From: JABJOE01 sp964344145
GTDB taxonomy: Bacteria; Patescibacteriota; Patescibacteriia; UBA9934
Reading direction: 5' to 3'
NCBI GenBank assembly: GCA_964344145.1
Contig: CAYFME010000015.1
Span: 1 to 29,710 of the forward strand
Length of the DNA stretch: 29,710 bases
How positions within the stretch are numbered: position 1 is the first letter of the stretch; every line of letters starts with the position of its first letter. The position numbers and the translations under genes were made by a program. Below are positions 22,218 to 29,710 of the stretch, in pieces. The notes beneath the pieces were generated by a model. The model saw only the letters and a program-made list of their open reading frames with translations, ran no database searches and was not told where the DNA came from.

Positions 22218-23450
22218 TTACTCGTATCGCAACGCCTCGATTGGATCAAGCTTTGCGGCTTGGCGTGCTGGGTACACGCCGAAAATCACACCAACAATCG
22301 TAGAAACAACCACAGCGAGAACGATCGCGCTCATCGGAATCGCTACATCCCAACCGTCTACGAACTGCGCACCAACGAATCCACCGAGCAACGAAATCGC
22401 AACACCGAACAGCACACCAATCAATCCACCAACAAGCGTGAGCAACACAGCCTCAACCAGAAACTGCTCAAGGATTTCCCGTCGCGTCGCTCCAAGCGCC
22501 TTGCGCAATCCGATTTCGCGCGTGCGCTCCGTCACCGACACCAACATGATGTTCATGATGCCGATTCCACCGACCACAAGGGAAATCGCCGCAATCGATG
22601 ACAGCAGCAGTGTTAGAACCGATCCAACCACGCCAATGATCTCAACGGCATCACTCTGCGAGCTTACAAAAAAGTCATCAAGGGCGGGGTCGCCGTCTGG
22701 ATTATCAATGTTATGTTCGTCTCGCATAATCCAACGCGCCTCTTCCTTGGCAATCTCAATATCGCCAACCGCGCGCATGGAAAAATAGTTGACCGTATCA
22801 AGCCCCGTTAGATCGCGTTGCATCGTGGTCACTGGCACGGCGATTTGATCGTCTAGGTTCTGGAAAAAGCGTGTTCCCTGTTCATCTTGCACACCAATGA
22901 CTCGAACCGTCACGTCATTGATTTTCATTTTCATTCCTGTTGGATCCTGATCACCAAACAAGTCGGTCGCAATATCAACACCAAGTACAGCGACGCGCGC
23001 GTAGCCGTCCACATCATCCTGATCAATAAAACGACCGTAGAGCATCTCTGCAGGAAAGACGTCCAAATAAAACTCGTCTGTTCCGTTGATCGACGCAAAC
23101 GTACTCTCTTCATCGCGCGTCACGGGCAGCGTGGAGGTAAGCGTTGTTGAGACCGCACTGAAGTACGGACTTTCTTCAAACGCCTCCGCGTCATCTAACG
23201 TCAACGTCTGCTCAATAAACGGATTTGGTGGACCGGACGTTGGATCACCGGCAGCTGGTTCAACAAACACGAGATCTGCTCCAAGGTCAGCGACCTGATT
23301 AAGGATCAACCCTTCGGCACTTTGACCAATGGAAAGCATCAGAATCACCGACGCAATACCAATCACAATGCCGAGGATCGTCAAAATCGATCGCGACTTG
23401 TTGCGGCGCAGGGCTGTGAACGATGTTTTGAGAAGATCCGCCGGCAACAT
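22218..23450 (-). CDS. MacB-type ABC transporter permease (FtsX-like)
   Basis: A 410-aa permease of the MacB/FtsX class. TM1 at about residues 20-42 (RSILTILGIVIGIASVILML), a large extracytoplasmic domain (about 45-280), and three C-terminal TM segments with the family stretch SVTERTREIGLRKALGATRREIL between TM2 and TM3. It ends with the common PARQAAKLDPIEALRYE. I chose the ATG at 23450 (MLPADLLKTS), 1 nt after the TGA of the ATPase gene, with GGGGTGAT acting as ribosome site. Together with the ATPase and the membrane-fusion protein it forms an export or mechanotransmission unit; substrate unknown. Confidence 0.94.
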   Translation of the reverse strand: MLPADLLKTSFTALRRNKSRSILTILGIVIGIASVILMLSIGQSAEGLILNQVADLGADLVFVEPAAGDPTSGPPNPFIEQTLTLDDAEAFEESPYFSAVSTTLTSTLPVTRDEESTFASINGTDEFYLDVFPAEMLYGRFIDQDDVDGYARVAVLGVDIATDLFGDQDPTGMKMKINDVTVRVIGVQDEQGTRFFQNLDDQIAVPVTTMQRDLTGLDTVNYFSMRAVGDIEIAKEEARWIMRDEHNIDNPDGDPALDDFFVSSQSDAVEIIGVVGSVLTLLLSSIAAISLVVGGIGIMNIMLVSVTERTREIGLRKALGATRREILEQFLVEAVLLTLVGGLIGVLFGVAISLLGGFVGAQFVDGWDVAIPMSAIVLAVVVSTIVGVIFGVYPARQAAKLDPIEALRYE

Positions 23451-23451
23451 A

Positions 23452-24123
23452 TCACCCCACAATCTTTCCATCGCGAATCGACACAATGCGATGCGCAAAC
23501 TCAGCGGCCTCGAGCTCGTGCGTGATCATCACGATCGTATTCCCTTCCTCGTGCAACCGCTGGAACAAATGGAGAACGTCGATGCCGGACTTTGAGTCTA
23601 GGTTTCCGGTTGGCTCGTCCGCAAAAATAATACTTGGTGATCCAGCGAGGGCGCGGGAAATGGCCACGCGCTGGCGCTCACCACCTGAGAGCTGATTCGA
23701 CAAGTGCATTAAACGATGTTCAAGGCCGACGGCACGCAACACACTTCGCGCCTCCGCTTCGCGCTCACTCGCGGGCATGCGATCGTATACCAATGGCAGG
23801 GTGACGTTTTCGAGCACCGATGTGCGCGGCAACAAGTTGAACGACTGAAATACGAATCCGACTTTATTCCGTCGCATCAGGGCCAGTTCATCGTCGGATA
23901 ACTTAGAAACATCCGTTCCTTCAAAATGGTAGGTTCCACTCGTTGCTTCATCTAAAAACCCAAGAATGTTCATCAATGTAGACTTTCCTGAGCCTGATGG
24001 ACCCATGATCGCCACAAACTCGCCAGGCGCAATGTCCAAAGAGACGCCATGCAATACAGGCGTCTCAACATCATCGTTGACGTACGTCTTGGTGATGTCT
24101 TTCAATTGGATCAATGGTTGCAT
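23452..24123 (-). CDS. MacB/LolD-type ABC transporter ATPase
   Basis: A 223-aa nucleotide-binding subunit with all motifs: Walker A GPSGSGKS (about residues 41-48), Q-loop VGFVFQSFNLLPR, signature LSGGERQRVAISRAL, Walker B IIFADEPTGNLDSKSG and the H-loop ITHE. The pattern FADEPTGNLDS and the SFNLLPRTSV segment are typical of the LolD/MacB branch. It lies 2 nt after the fusion-protein stop and is directly followed by the permease, giving an operon order fusion protein-ATPase-permease. Confidence 0.97.
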   Translation of the reverse strand: MQPLIQLKDITKTYVNDDVETPVLHGVSLDIAPGEFVAIMGPSGSGKSTLMNILGFLDEATSGTYHFEGTDVSKLSDDELALMRRNKVGFVFQSFNLLPRTSVLENVTLPLVYDRMPASEREAEARSVLRAVGLEHRLMHLSNQLSGGERQRVAISRALAGSPSIIFADEPTGNLDSKSGIDVLHLFQRLHEEGNTIVMITHELEAAEFAHRIVSIRDGKIVG

Positions 24124-24125
24124 AG

Positions 24126-25964
24126 CTATTCTCGAATCGAAAGGATGACCTCCTCGGCTTCTTCCAGTCCTGAGATAATCTCGATGAATCCGCCATCAGC
24201 GCGCAAGCCTTTTTCAACCGTGCGCTCTTCGTAGCCCGTGTCAGTAAGGATGCGAACGTACGGAACGTCATCACGCTCAAGGACAGCGCGCTGCGGCACA
24301 TACAGCACATCGTCCACTTGGTTTGTGAAAATAGTAACGTCGACCGACATTCCTGGCTTCATGCCAGCGACACCTTCGCCGAGTGTGACATCAACTTCAT
24401 AGAACACCACTCCTTCAACCGTCTGCTCGGCAGGATCGATCGACATCACGTACCCTTCAACAACAACGTCATCGCCAAAGGCATCAAAGGTCATCTCTGC
24501 CATCTGATCGACTTCGATCTTGGCAATGTCGGACTCGGAAATCTGCACGGACACTTTATATGCATCAAGCTGCGTGTTCTGTACCGTCATCACGACCGCA
24601 CCAGCGGACGCCAGCTCACCAACATCATACTCGATGGCCGTGACAACGCCGGTAATCGGTGAACGGAGTTCGGTTTTGGAAAGGCGTGCGCTCGTTGCAT
24701 CGAGATCGGCCAGAGCTTGTCCGAGCTGTGCTTGCAACGGTGCCAAGTCAACGCTTCGCGTTTGCGCTGCGACGTTTGCCAAGTCCGCTGCACGGCTTGC
24801 GAGCGTTGCTGCGGCCGATGCGACAGCGGCATCGCGATCAGTTTGCGCCTTCGTGTACGCCTGCAGAGCACCCTCGTAATCGTTGAGCGCATCCTCTTCG
24901 GCGGTGTCAGCTGCGATCTGTGTTGAATCAATCAACTGACGTTGCGTAAGAAGAGACCCTTCTTCACTTTGAATAGTGTTACGCCCTGTGTCGATCGTTG
25001 TTTTAAACGCATCGAGTTCTGTTTTGGAAAGATTGGTGGAGTTTGAGAACGTCGCATCGAGTACACGACGCGTGTCGTACAGGGCATCGGCGGTGAGCTC
25101 GAGCGCTTCTTGCACCACATCCGCGGCTGCATCGATCTCGTCGAACGTCGAATCACTTGTCAGCGCGTACACCGCAGACTCAGCAGCATCGCGTGCTTCA
25201 GCCGCACTGTCGTACGAACGGTTTGCGTCATTGAGTGTCTGTAGATCTGACGCTGCTAGAATATTTTGAAAATCATCGTTGGCATTCTTTTGCTCACGAC
25301 CAAGAACATCATCAGCGTCTGCAAGGGTGCTGCGAATCTCAATCACGTTCTCGCGCAACACGCTACGAAGATCTTCATACGTTTGCGCAATGTCTTCGTC
25401 ATTGTCTGTGCGAACCTGTGCGAGATCATCCTGCGCTTGATCAAGATTAATCGCCGCCGTTTCAACGTTCACTTCGCCCGTGGCAATCGCGTTGCTGTAG
25501 TCGACACTCGCTGCATCGTACGCTGCTTGCGCTGCCGCGATCTCTTCATCTGTTGATCCAGCAAGAAGTTGATTAATGTTTGCTTGCGCGAGGTTCACGC
25601 TTTCCTGCGCGCGGGACAGCTCAGCGAGGACATCGGACGATGCCAACGTCGCGAGCAGCGCACCTTCTTCGACCTCGTCGCCAATCGTAACCGGAATCGA
25701 CGCAATGGTTCCTGAGCTCTCGAACGAAAGATCAACATCTGTAAGCGATGCCAACTCTCCAGAAGCTTCAACCGTTTGCGTCAACGAACCTCGGACAACC
25801 TGAGCCGTAACGTACTCAACATCTGAGCCACCTCGGCCACCAACAACCACCGCAATAACCAGAACAAAAACAACGCCTGCCACGATCCACCAACGGCGGC
25901 GCTTCAGACGCTTCCAAAATGAAGGCTTTTCAGGTTTTGTGATCGGCTTATCAACATGCTCCAT
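24126..25964 (-). CDS. MacA/HlyD-like membrane fusion protein
   Basis: A 612-aa periplasmic-adaptor-type protein. An N-terminal cytoplasmic basic stretch (KRLKRRRWW) precedes one TM segment (about residues 23-43), then a first half-lipoyl segment (SFESSGTIASIPVTIGDEVEEGALLATL), a very long Ala/Asp/Gln-rich coiled-coil region (about 110-420), the second half-lipoyl segment (LRSPITGVVTAIEYDVGELASAGAVV) and C-terminal beta-barrel domains. The coiled coil is longer than in E. coli MacA. If the host has no outer membrane, as CPR bacteria are believed, the long coiled coil would contact something other than TolC. The ATG at 25964 is preferred to the upstream GTG. Confidence 0.92.
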   Translation of the reverse strand: MEHVDKPITKPEKPSFWKRLKRRRWWIVAGVVFVLVIAVVVGGRGGSDVEYVTAQVVRGSLTQTVEASGELASLTDVDLSFESSGTIASIPVTIGDEVEEGALLATLASSDVLAELSRAQESVNLAQANINQLLAGSTDEEIAAAQAAYDAASVDYSNAIATGEVNVETAAINLDQAQDDLAQVRTDNDEDIAQTYEDLRSVLRENVIEIRSTLADADDVLGREQKNANDDFQNILAASDLQTLNDANRSYDSAAEARDAAESAVYALTSDSTFDEIDAAADVVQEALELTADALYDTRRVLDATFSNSTNLSKTELDAFKTTIDTGRNTIQSEEGSLLTQRQLIDSTQIAADTAEEDALNDYEGALQAYTKAQTDRDAAVASAAATLASRAADLANVAAQTRSVDLAPLQAQLGQALADLDATSARLSKTELRSPITGVVTAIEYDVGELASAGAVVMTVQNTQLDAYKVSVQISESDIAKIEVDQMAEMTFDAFGDDVVVEGYVMSIDPAEQTVEGVVFYEVDVTLGEGVAGMKPGMSVDVTIFTNQVDDVLYVPQRAVLERDDVPYVRILTDTGYEERTVEKGLRADGGFIEIISGLEEAEEVILSIRE

Positions 25965-25972
25965 AGAGCCCA

Positions 25973-26001
25973 GAGTTACCACGATGGCCCGAAAAGGTCA
26001 A
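25973..26001 (-). promoter_or_regulatory. Promoter of the fusion protein-ABC operon
   Basis: TTGACC (25996-26001), 17 nt, TAACTC (25973-25978) preceded by TG at the extended position. Its -10 lies 8 nt before the ATG, giving a leader of 1-2 nt. It is back-to-back with the plus-strand promoter at 26008, with only 6 bp between the two -35 boxes. Confidence 0.45.
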
Positions 26002-26007
26002 TAGATA

Positions 26008-26036
26008 TTGACAAAAAGGCCAAAATCGAGTAAAAC
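26008..26036 (+). promoter_or_regulatory. Promoter of the secreted protein gene
   Basis: TTGACA (26008-26013), 17 nt, TAAAAC (26031-26036). The TTG of the -35 box is also the first codon of an open frame, but it cannot be a start codon if this promoter is real. Confidence 0.7.
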
Positions 26037-26064
26037 GAACGTGCCCTTCAACAACGAGGCCGAG

Positions 26065-26817
26065 GTGCTATACGTTTCCACTCTTCTCCTTCTAACCCTC
26101 ACCACACCCTCCGAGGCTGGACGCCGCGCTGACATGGAAGCGCGCATGGCTCAGCTCGAGGACAGCAACGCCACGCTGCAAGCGGAGGTCGAGGCCCTTC
26201 AGGGCGAGACTGAGACCATGCTGCGACAGCTCTCCGTCGGAAGCAGCGACGTGCGATGCCGCGAAGAGACCATCGAGATCGGCTACGCCTACATCGCCGA
26301 GCTGGACGACGAAGAGCAGTTCGCCAGCTGCAAGAAGGTGACGATCCACGATGCGCTGACCTGGTTCACGCGCTCTGCCGTGTGGACCGCGCTGGATGCG
26401 AACCAGCTCTCTGAAGATCTCGCCGCACGCGTTCAGATCCTGGAAGCTCTCGAGCGACCGATGGAAGCGCCGTGGAGCTCTGAGACGCTCATGTTCGACG
26501 GCGAGGTCGACGAGCAGCGCTTCGAGTGGATCCTCGACACCGTCCGCGGCGAGATGAGTGAGTGCAAGATGAAGGGCTCCTACGGCGGAGGTCGACCCAT
26601 CAACCCCTTCGTCTCCACCGCCCTCCTGTTCTACGTGGACAGCAACGGTGAGGTGCTCGACGGAATCTACACGGAGAAGTACAAGCCTCGGTACGAAGCC
26701 TGTGACGGCGCGCCGACGCAGTGCATCTGCGCGCTGGACATCGTGAAGAAGACCACGTGGCCTGCCGCGCAGGAAGACCACTACTACGAAGTTCGGATGA
26801 TCTTCCAGCCGAACTGA
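26065..26817 (+). CDS. Secreted coiled-coil protein, compositionally distinct
   Basis: About 250 aa from the GTG at 26065, which follows GAGG and starts a plausible signal peptide (LYVSTLLLLTLTTPSEA, cut before GRR). A short coiled coil follows (AQLEDSNATLQAEVEALQGE, about residues 30-50). The end of the protein (about 185-250) contains Cys residues, strand-like segments and WPAAQEDHYYEVRMIFQPN, reminiscent of TonB-C/AgmX-type C-terminal domains known in Myxococcota; this is only a resemblance. Codons end mostly in G or C, as in the gene at 21432. It has its own promoter and a strong hairpin after the stop and stands alone on the plus strand. A GTG at 26041 or ATG at 26134 are alternative starts. 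Confidence 0.75.
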   Translation: MLYVSTLLLLTLTTPSEAGRRADMEARMAQLEDSNATLQAEVEALQGETETMLRQLSVGSSDVRCREETIEIGYAYIAELDDEEQFASCKKVTIHDALTWFTRSAVWTALDANQLSEDLAARVQILEALERPMEAPWSSETLMFDGEVDEQRFEWILDTVRGEMSECKMKGSYGGGRPINPFVSTALLFYVDSNGEVLDGIYTEKYKPRYEACDGAPTQCICALDIVKKTTWPAAQEDHYYEVRMIFQPN

Positions 26818-26832
26818 CCAGTTCTACGAACA

Positions 26833-26865
26833 ACACCCCCGACCGGAACGCCGGTGCGGGGGTGT
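26833..26865. terminator. Strong GC hairpin between convergent genes
   Basis: ACACCCCCG / CGGGGGTGT with an inner CCGG/CCGG stem and AACG loop (one bulge). It lies 15 nt after the stop of the plus-strand gene and just before the stop of the minus-strand gene at 26871. No T-run, so termination may be weak or Rho-dependent. Confidence 0.6.
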
Positions 26866-26870
26866 CGCGC

Positions 26871-27272
26871 TCATTGTCGTTTGAACGTAACCTTGAAAAG
26901 AGGGACGTATCGGTTATCGTCTGCGTCAACGATCTCAACGTTTTCGCCCGAGGTGTACATGTTCAGTGCAACGTCGGCGAGAAGCTCTCCGTCAGACTGG
27001 ATCTCCGTCTTTAATTCGTCCAACTCTGCCTCGATCCCGAGCGCATGCATACGCACATCCTGCTCAATCGATTTCTTCTCCGCACGCAGTCGCTTCATCT
27101 CCTCCACGATCTCTTGATGCTGCTGATTGTGCGAAAGCTCATCCTTGCACATCTTCATCAGCTCACGTCGACGAACCTTCGCTTGCTGCAATCGTTGATA
27201 AACGCGCTCCAGCTGTCCAGAGCCGGATGCAACTTCGAACTGCGTTGTGTTTTCTCGTGTTGTCTCGTTCAT
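26871..27272 (-). CDS. Coiled-coil protein of unknown function
   Basis: A 133-aa soluble protein. Residues about 20-85 are a highly charged helix (LERVYQRLQQAKVRRRELMKMCK; EIVEEMKRLRAEKKSIEQDVR) and the C-terminal 35 residues look like a small beta unit (NVEIVDADDNRYVPLFKVTFKRQ). No family recognised. The ATG at 27272 (MNETTREN) lies 9 nt after a consensus extended -10 box that overlaps the stop codon of the preceding gene, so it can be transcribed on its own. It could be a cytoplasmic adaptor, but the sequence does not show this. Confidence 0.7.
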   Translation of the reverse strand: MNETTRENTTQFEVASGSGQLERVYQRLQQAKVRRRELMKMCKDELSHNQQHQEIVEEMKRLRAEKKSIEQDVRMHALGIEAELDELKTEIQSDGELLADVALNMYTSGENVEIVDADDNRYVPLFKVTFKRQ

Positions 27273-27281
27273 AGTGGACGG

Positions 27282-27290
27282 ATTATAGCA
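27282..27290 (-). promoter_or_regulatory. Consensus extended -10 promoter inside the end of DUF1294 gene
   Basis: TGCTATAAT on the minus strand, perfect TGnTATAAT, 9 nt before the ATG at 27272. The TAA within TATAAT is the stop codon of the upstream gene (27283-27285). It gives the coiled-coil gene its own transcript with a leader of 2-3 nt. Confidence 0.7.
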
Positions 27291-27672
27291 CACCGGCGTC
27301 CGCGTAATACCACGCGAGCAAGCCGACTTGAATCAAAATGACGATCGCCAGCACAAACTGAAACGACAACTTGCTGATCTTGTGGCGAAAAACGTACATG
27401 CCAACGAGAATGCCGAGCGATCCAAACGCGAGGGCGACGAAGTAGAAAAACTTCTCTGGCACGCGCCACACGTGACGAATCGCATTCCACTTGTCGACAC
27501 CGACGAGAACAAAGGCCGAAATCGTTAGCGCGGCAGGGAGATTCAACGTCGTGCTGTAACCAAACACCCAGATCTGTACAACCAACGTCACAAAAATCAT
27601 CAGAACCCACCAAGCGATCGACTGGCGGTAAGCGTAGAGTCCACGAGCAATGCGTTTGGCTTTTTGTGACAT
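27283..27672 (-). CDS. DUF1294-like membrane protein
   Basis: A 129-aa protein with about four hydrophobic segments. The second half matches the DUF1294 pattern: GVDKWNAIRHVWRVPEKFFYFVALAFGSLGILVGMYVFRHKISKLSF, of which the DK, R-x-PE, GM and RHK-x-K-x-F elements are the usual conserved points. No enzymatic role is established for the family. It begins 2 nt after the DHH-family gene stop, so it is part of the same transcript, and its last codons hold the promoter of the next gene. Confidence 0.85.
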   Translation of the reverse strand: MSQKAKRIARGLYAYRQSIAWWVLMIFVTLVVQIWVFGYSTTLNLPAALTISAFVLVGVDKWNAIRHVWRVPEKFFYFVALAFGSLGILVGMYVFRHKISKLSFQFVLAIVILIQVGLLAWYYADAGVL

Positions 27673-27674
27673 AG

Positions 27675-28592
27675 CTAGGCAAGTTTATCGTTGAGCCACG
27701 ATGTTAACTGTTTACGCACCGTAAGCGTCGAGGAGAGTCCAAGGCGACCATTCCATTCAATATCCGTAGCGTCCTCCATTAGATCTTTCGTGACTTGATC
27801 TGCGCAGAGCACGTAACTCTTTCCAAGATCAAGATCCTTCATATTAAGAAACATAAACTCGGCGTTATTTCCGTCGCGAATGCGCTCGACAACGTCCTGA
27901 ATTTCGTCACGACGAGTCTCGACGAGTTTTTTCACACCAATGATCTCCAGTTGCGAAGTGCCAACGACCCTCCCTTGGATCGTTAATATCTTCATGTCAC
28001 TCAATAGCGTACTTCGTAATCGATCTCCGGAAAGATCCGATTTGGCAACAAACATCTGACGAGCCAGATCATCGGGAGCTCCAGACACTTCTCGTAGCCA
28101 CTTGGCCATTTCGTGATCACGCTCAGTTGTCGCGGTTACCGTAAAGTCCTGTGTGTTTGAAATAATCCCTCCGAGTAAAAACAACGCACTTTCTTTTGAC
28201 GGATCGACGCCTGCTTCTTGGAACCGTTCAGCAACCAGTGTCGCGGCGGCGCCGACGAGCTCGATCTGTGCCGTCGCGTTTGGAAACTTCTCGGCCTCGT
28301 GCAACTTACGATGATCAATTATCTCGATCACTCGATCTACTTGTAGATTACCAGGGACGCTTCCAAGATCGCTCGTATCCAATAAAACCACATCAACGTC
28401 AGACATATCTGTTGGGCCAACGCGCTCGAGTCCAAAATTCTCGATAAACCATTCAACTTCAAGATGCGGATCGCCCCACACATGTGCTTGCGCATCCTTA
28501 CCTTGCGCCCGAAGCAACTCAGCATACGCAACAGAACAGCCGTATCCATCCAAATCCGGACCACTATATGACGTTGTAATGATCTTCGACAT
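27675..28592 (-). CDS. DHH-family phosphoesterase, family II pyrophosphatase-like
   Basis: A 305-aa protein with DHH superfamily motifs: DLDGYGCSVAYAELL (metal-binding Asp pair), DVVLLDTSD, and IDHRKLH, where the third residue of the DHH motif is Arg. The segment IELVGAAATLVAERF resembles the manganese-dependent inorganic pyrophosphatase (PpaC) branch, and the C-terminal region (about 200-305) is a DHHA-like substrate domain. It could cleave pyrophosphate or small nucleotides such as oligoribonucleotides; the substrate is open. I chose the ATG at 28592, 1 nt after the upstream stop, which leaves the usual N-terminal strand. The ATG at 28601 is a valid alternative that overlaps the stop by 8 nt. 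Confidence 0.85.
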   Translation of the reverse strand: MSKIITTSYSGPDLDGYGCSVAYAELLRAQGKDAQAHVWGDPHLEVEWFIENFGLERVGPTDMSDVDVVLLDTSDLGSVPGNLQVDRVIEIIDHRKLHEAEKFPNATAQIELVGAAATLVAERFQEAGVDPSKESALFLLGGIISNTQDFTVTATTERDHEMAKWLREVSGAPDDLARQMFVAKSDLSGDRLRSTLLSDMKILTIQGRVVGTSQLEIIGVKKLVETRRDEIQDVVERIRDGNNAEFMFLNMKDLDLGKSYVLCADQVTKDLMEDATDIEWNGRLGLSSTLTVRKQLTSWLNDKLA

Positions 28593-28593
28593 G

Positions 28594-29271
28594 TTAGACA
28601 TTCGCTACCATTCCAAGCTCGCGGATGATGACGTTATCCGGGCTGTTGATCACATGCACGACCTGTGTGGCGCAATCTTCGACCGTCATACTGGTCGCAG
28701 GCTTACTTTCAGCACCGGCAGACTCGTACAGAGGTGTGTCGATGCGGCCCGGATAGAATCCTGTCACGCGAATAGCCGTTCCTTTTAAATCTTCTTGCAG
28801 ACACTTTGTAAAGCCTGTCATCGCCCACTTCGATGCGTTGTACACTGTGCGTCCAGCGCCCTTTTCCAGTCCATTCTTTGAAACAACGTTCACAATCAGT
28901 CCAGACTTCTGTTTTTTCATAATCGGAAGCGCCGCACGCGTTGTGAGTATATGACCAATCGCATTCACTTCCATGACTTTGTGAATGTAATCGGGATCGT
29001 TTTCTTCAAGCGGACCTTCAATCCAAAGTCCCGCGTTGTTCACTAAAACATCGACACTGCCGTGTTCTTTAACGACGCCCTTTAGCGCCTTCGCAACACC
29101 TTCATGATCCATCACATCGCCGGCAATCGTCTCGCAGCCAAGCTCGTCGCCGGTTGCTTTCAGATCGTCATTATCCAGTCCAAACACGACGATTGTGTGA
29201 TCTTTGCACGCCTGCCGTGCGATTTCTTTTCCAAGCCCCGTCGCCCCTCCTGTGATAAAAATAACGCTCAT
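28594..29271 (-). CDS. Short-chain dehydrogenase/reductase (SDR)
   Basis: A 225-aa classical SDR using NAD(P)H. Cofactor motif TGGATGLGKEIA at about residues 7-18, structural VLVNNAG at mid-protein, catalytic Ser in NVVSKNG and YNASK, then PGRIDTPLY. Substrate unknown. Its ATG overlaps the TGA of the Nudix frame upstream as ATGA, a typical coupled start, and TATAAC 5 nt before the ATG could also serve as a -10 box. It is followed directly by the DHH-family gene. Confidence 0.93.
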   Translation of the reverse strand: MSVIFITGGATGLGKEIARQACKDHTIVVFGLDNDDLKATGDELGCETIAGDVMDHEGVAKALKGVVKEHGSVDVLVNNAGLWIEGPLEENDPDYIHKVMEVNAIGHILTTRAALPIMKKQKSGLIVNVVSKNGLEKGAGRTVYNASKWAMTGFTKCLQEDLKGTAIRVTGFYPGRIDTPLYESAGAESKPATSMTVEDCATQVVHVINSPDNVIIRELGMVANV

Positions 29272-29684
29272 AGATTGTTATACGCTTCAAAAACCTTTCT
29301 TAGATTATCAACAATGTTAACGTTCTGATAGTCCTTCGGATCGATCCACTCGTACGCATCATGTTCTTCGCTTAGCTTGATCTCCGAAAGTTCCGCCGTA
29401 CATTCAAAGAATATCGCCACGATATGCTAGTCCTCGCCACGCACATGCGGACGCCATTCCTGCACCGCCACCGGGCGAACGGGCGTGACAGCCAGCCCCG
29501 TTTCTTCAAACGCCTCGCGTTTCAATCCATCAGTCACCGCTTCGCCTGGCTTAAGCCGTCCGCCTGGAAACTGCATAAGACCAATCTGCGTTCCATCAGG
29601 ACTCGTCGATGCCTCGCGCAACATCAAAACCTTTCCCTCGTGAACAATCATGGCTTTGGCTGCCACAAACAGCTTTGGATCCAT
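29268..29684 (-). pseudogene. Nudix hydrolase gene interrupted by an in-frame TAG
   Basis: The frame starts at ATG 29684 (MDPKLFVAAKAMIV) and contains a complete Nudix box: GGRLKPGEAV, then LKREAFEETGL, matching Gx5Ex7REUxEExGU. After 85 codons it meets TAG at 29427-29429. The same frame then continues for 52 codons (HIVAIFFECTAEL, LSEEHDAYEWIDP) to TGA at 29268-29270, which overlaps the SDR start. The continuation is exactly what a Nudix C-terminal half looks like, and the total of 138 codons is a normal Nudix length. Thus the gene is a nonsense-mutated pseudogene, carries a sequencing error, or is read through. The enzyme would hydrolyse nucleoside diphosphate derivatives. Confidence 0.85.
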
Positions 29685-29710
29685 ACGCCATAAGCCTAAC
29701 ACATCCCGAT

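Noticed and set aside
26008..26064. TTG start at 26008 for the secreted protein
   Set aside because: TTG is the first half of the TTGACA -35 box; the GTG at 26065 with GAGG before it begins a signal peptide.
26092..26781. 229-aa open frame on the minus strand
   Set aside because: Antisense shadow of the secreted-protein gene at 26065; low-complexity Leu/Arg/Val content and no start signals.
29427..29429. Genetic code change making TAG a sense codon
   Set aside because: TAG ends dnaJ, secD, secF, the DHH-family gene and the TraG-like gene in this window at sensible places, so TAG is a normal stop here.

Overview
The window reads as part of a compact bacterial chromosome, probably a metagenome-assembled member of the Candidate Phyla Radiation (Patescibacteria, perhaps the Uhrbacteria/Magasanikbacteria side). 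The lineage is an inference. It rests on tight gene packing with 1-8 nt gaps and overlaps, short versions of housekeeping proteins, the pairing of a TraG/VirD4-like ATPase carrying a zinc ribbon with a one-membrane-segment partner protein, and promoters that sit almost on the start codon. There are no rRNA genes, CRISPR arrays, transposases or phage genes. A run of exactly 100 N (11596-11695) shows that this is a scaffold.

Layout. 1-6267 (minus strand) is a heat-shock cluster controlled by a CIRCE operator: hrcA, grpE, dnaK, an unknown 85-aa protein, an unannotated 57-aa membrane protein, a YbaK-type deacylase, a 105-aa membrane protein and dnaJ, followed by a separately promoted 5-TM protein. 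6277-9014 holds a charged coiled-coil protein, a KefB-type cation/proton antiporter and a 2-TM potassium channel. 9015-12381 is a divergent exported or anchored carbohydrate locus: two deacetylase-like barrel proteins and an Asp-box lipoprotein broken by the assembly gap. 12382-12749 has a small promoter-driven cassette and tRNA-Glu(CTC) with its promoter and terminator. 12750-18306 holds slipin, UppP, a structured 134-bp element, the TraG-like ATPase and its membrane partner. 18379-21286 is secD-secF; SecD carries an inserted parvulin (PPIase) region. 21432-22154 and 26065-26817 are two isolated plus-strand genes with strongly G/C-ending codons, each with a sigma70-type promoter, Shine-Dalgarno site and hairpin. 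Between them lies a MacA-MacB-type export operon. 26871-29684 (minus) holds a coiled-coil protein, DUF1294, a DHH phosphoesterase, a short-chain dehydrogenase and a Nudix gene interrupted by an in-frame TAG.

Threads through the window. A 78-bp double-hairpin repeat occurs four times in the same orientation: three copies start 0-3 nt after a stop codon, and one lies in frame inside the gene at 16669-18306. Several genes have an extended -10 box 6-9 nt before ATG, which implies leaderless or nearly leaderless mRNAs. The proteins most worth following up are the SecD-parvulin fusion and the TraG-like/membrane-partner pair.
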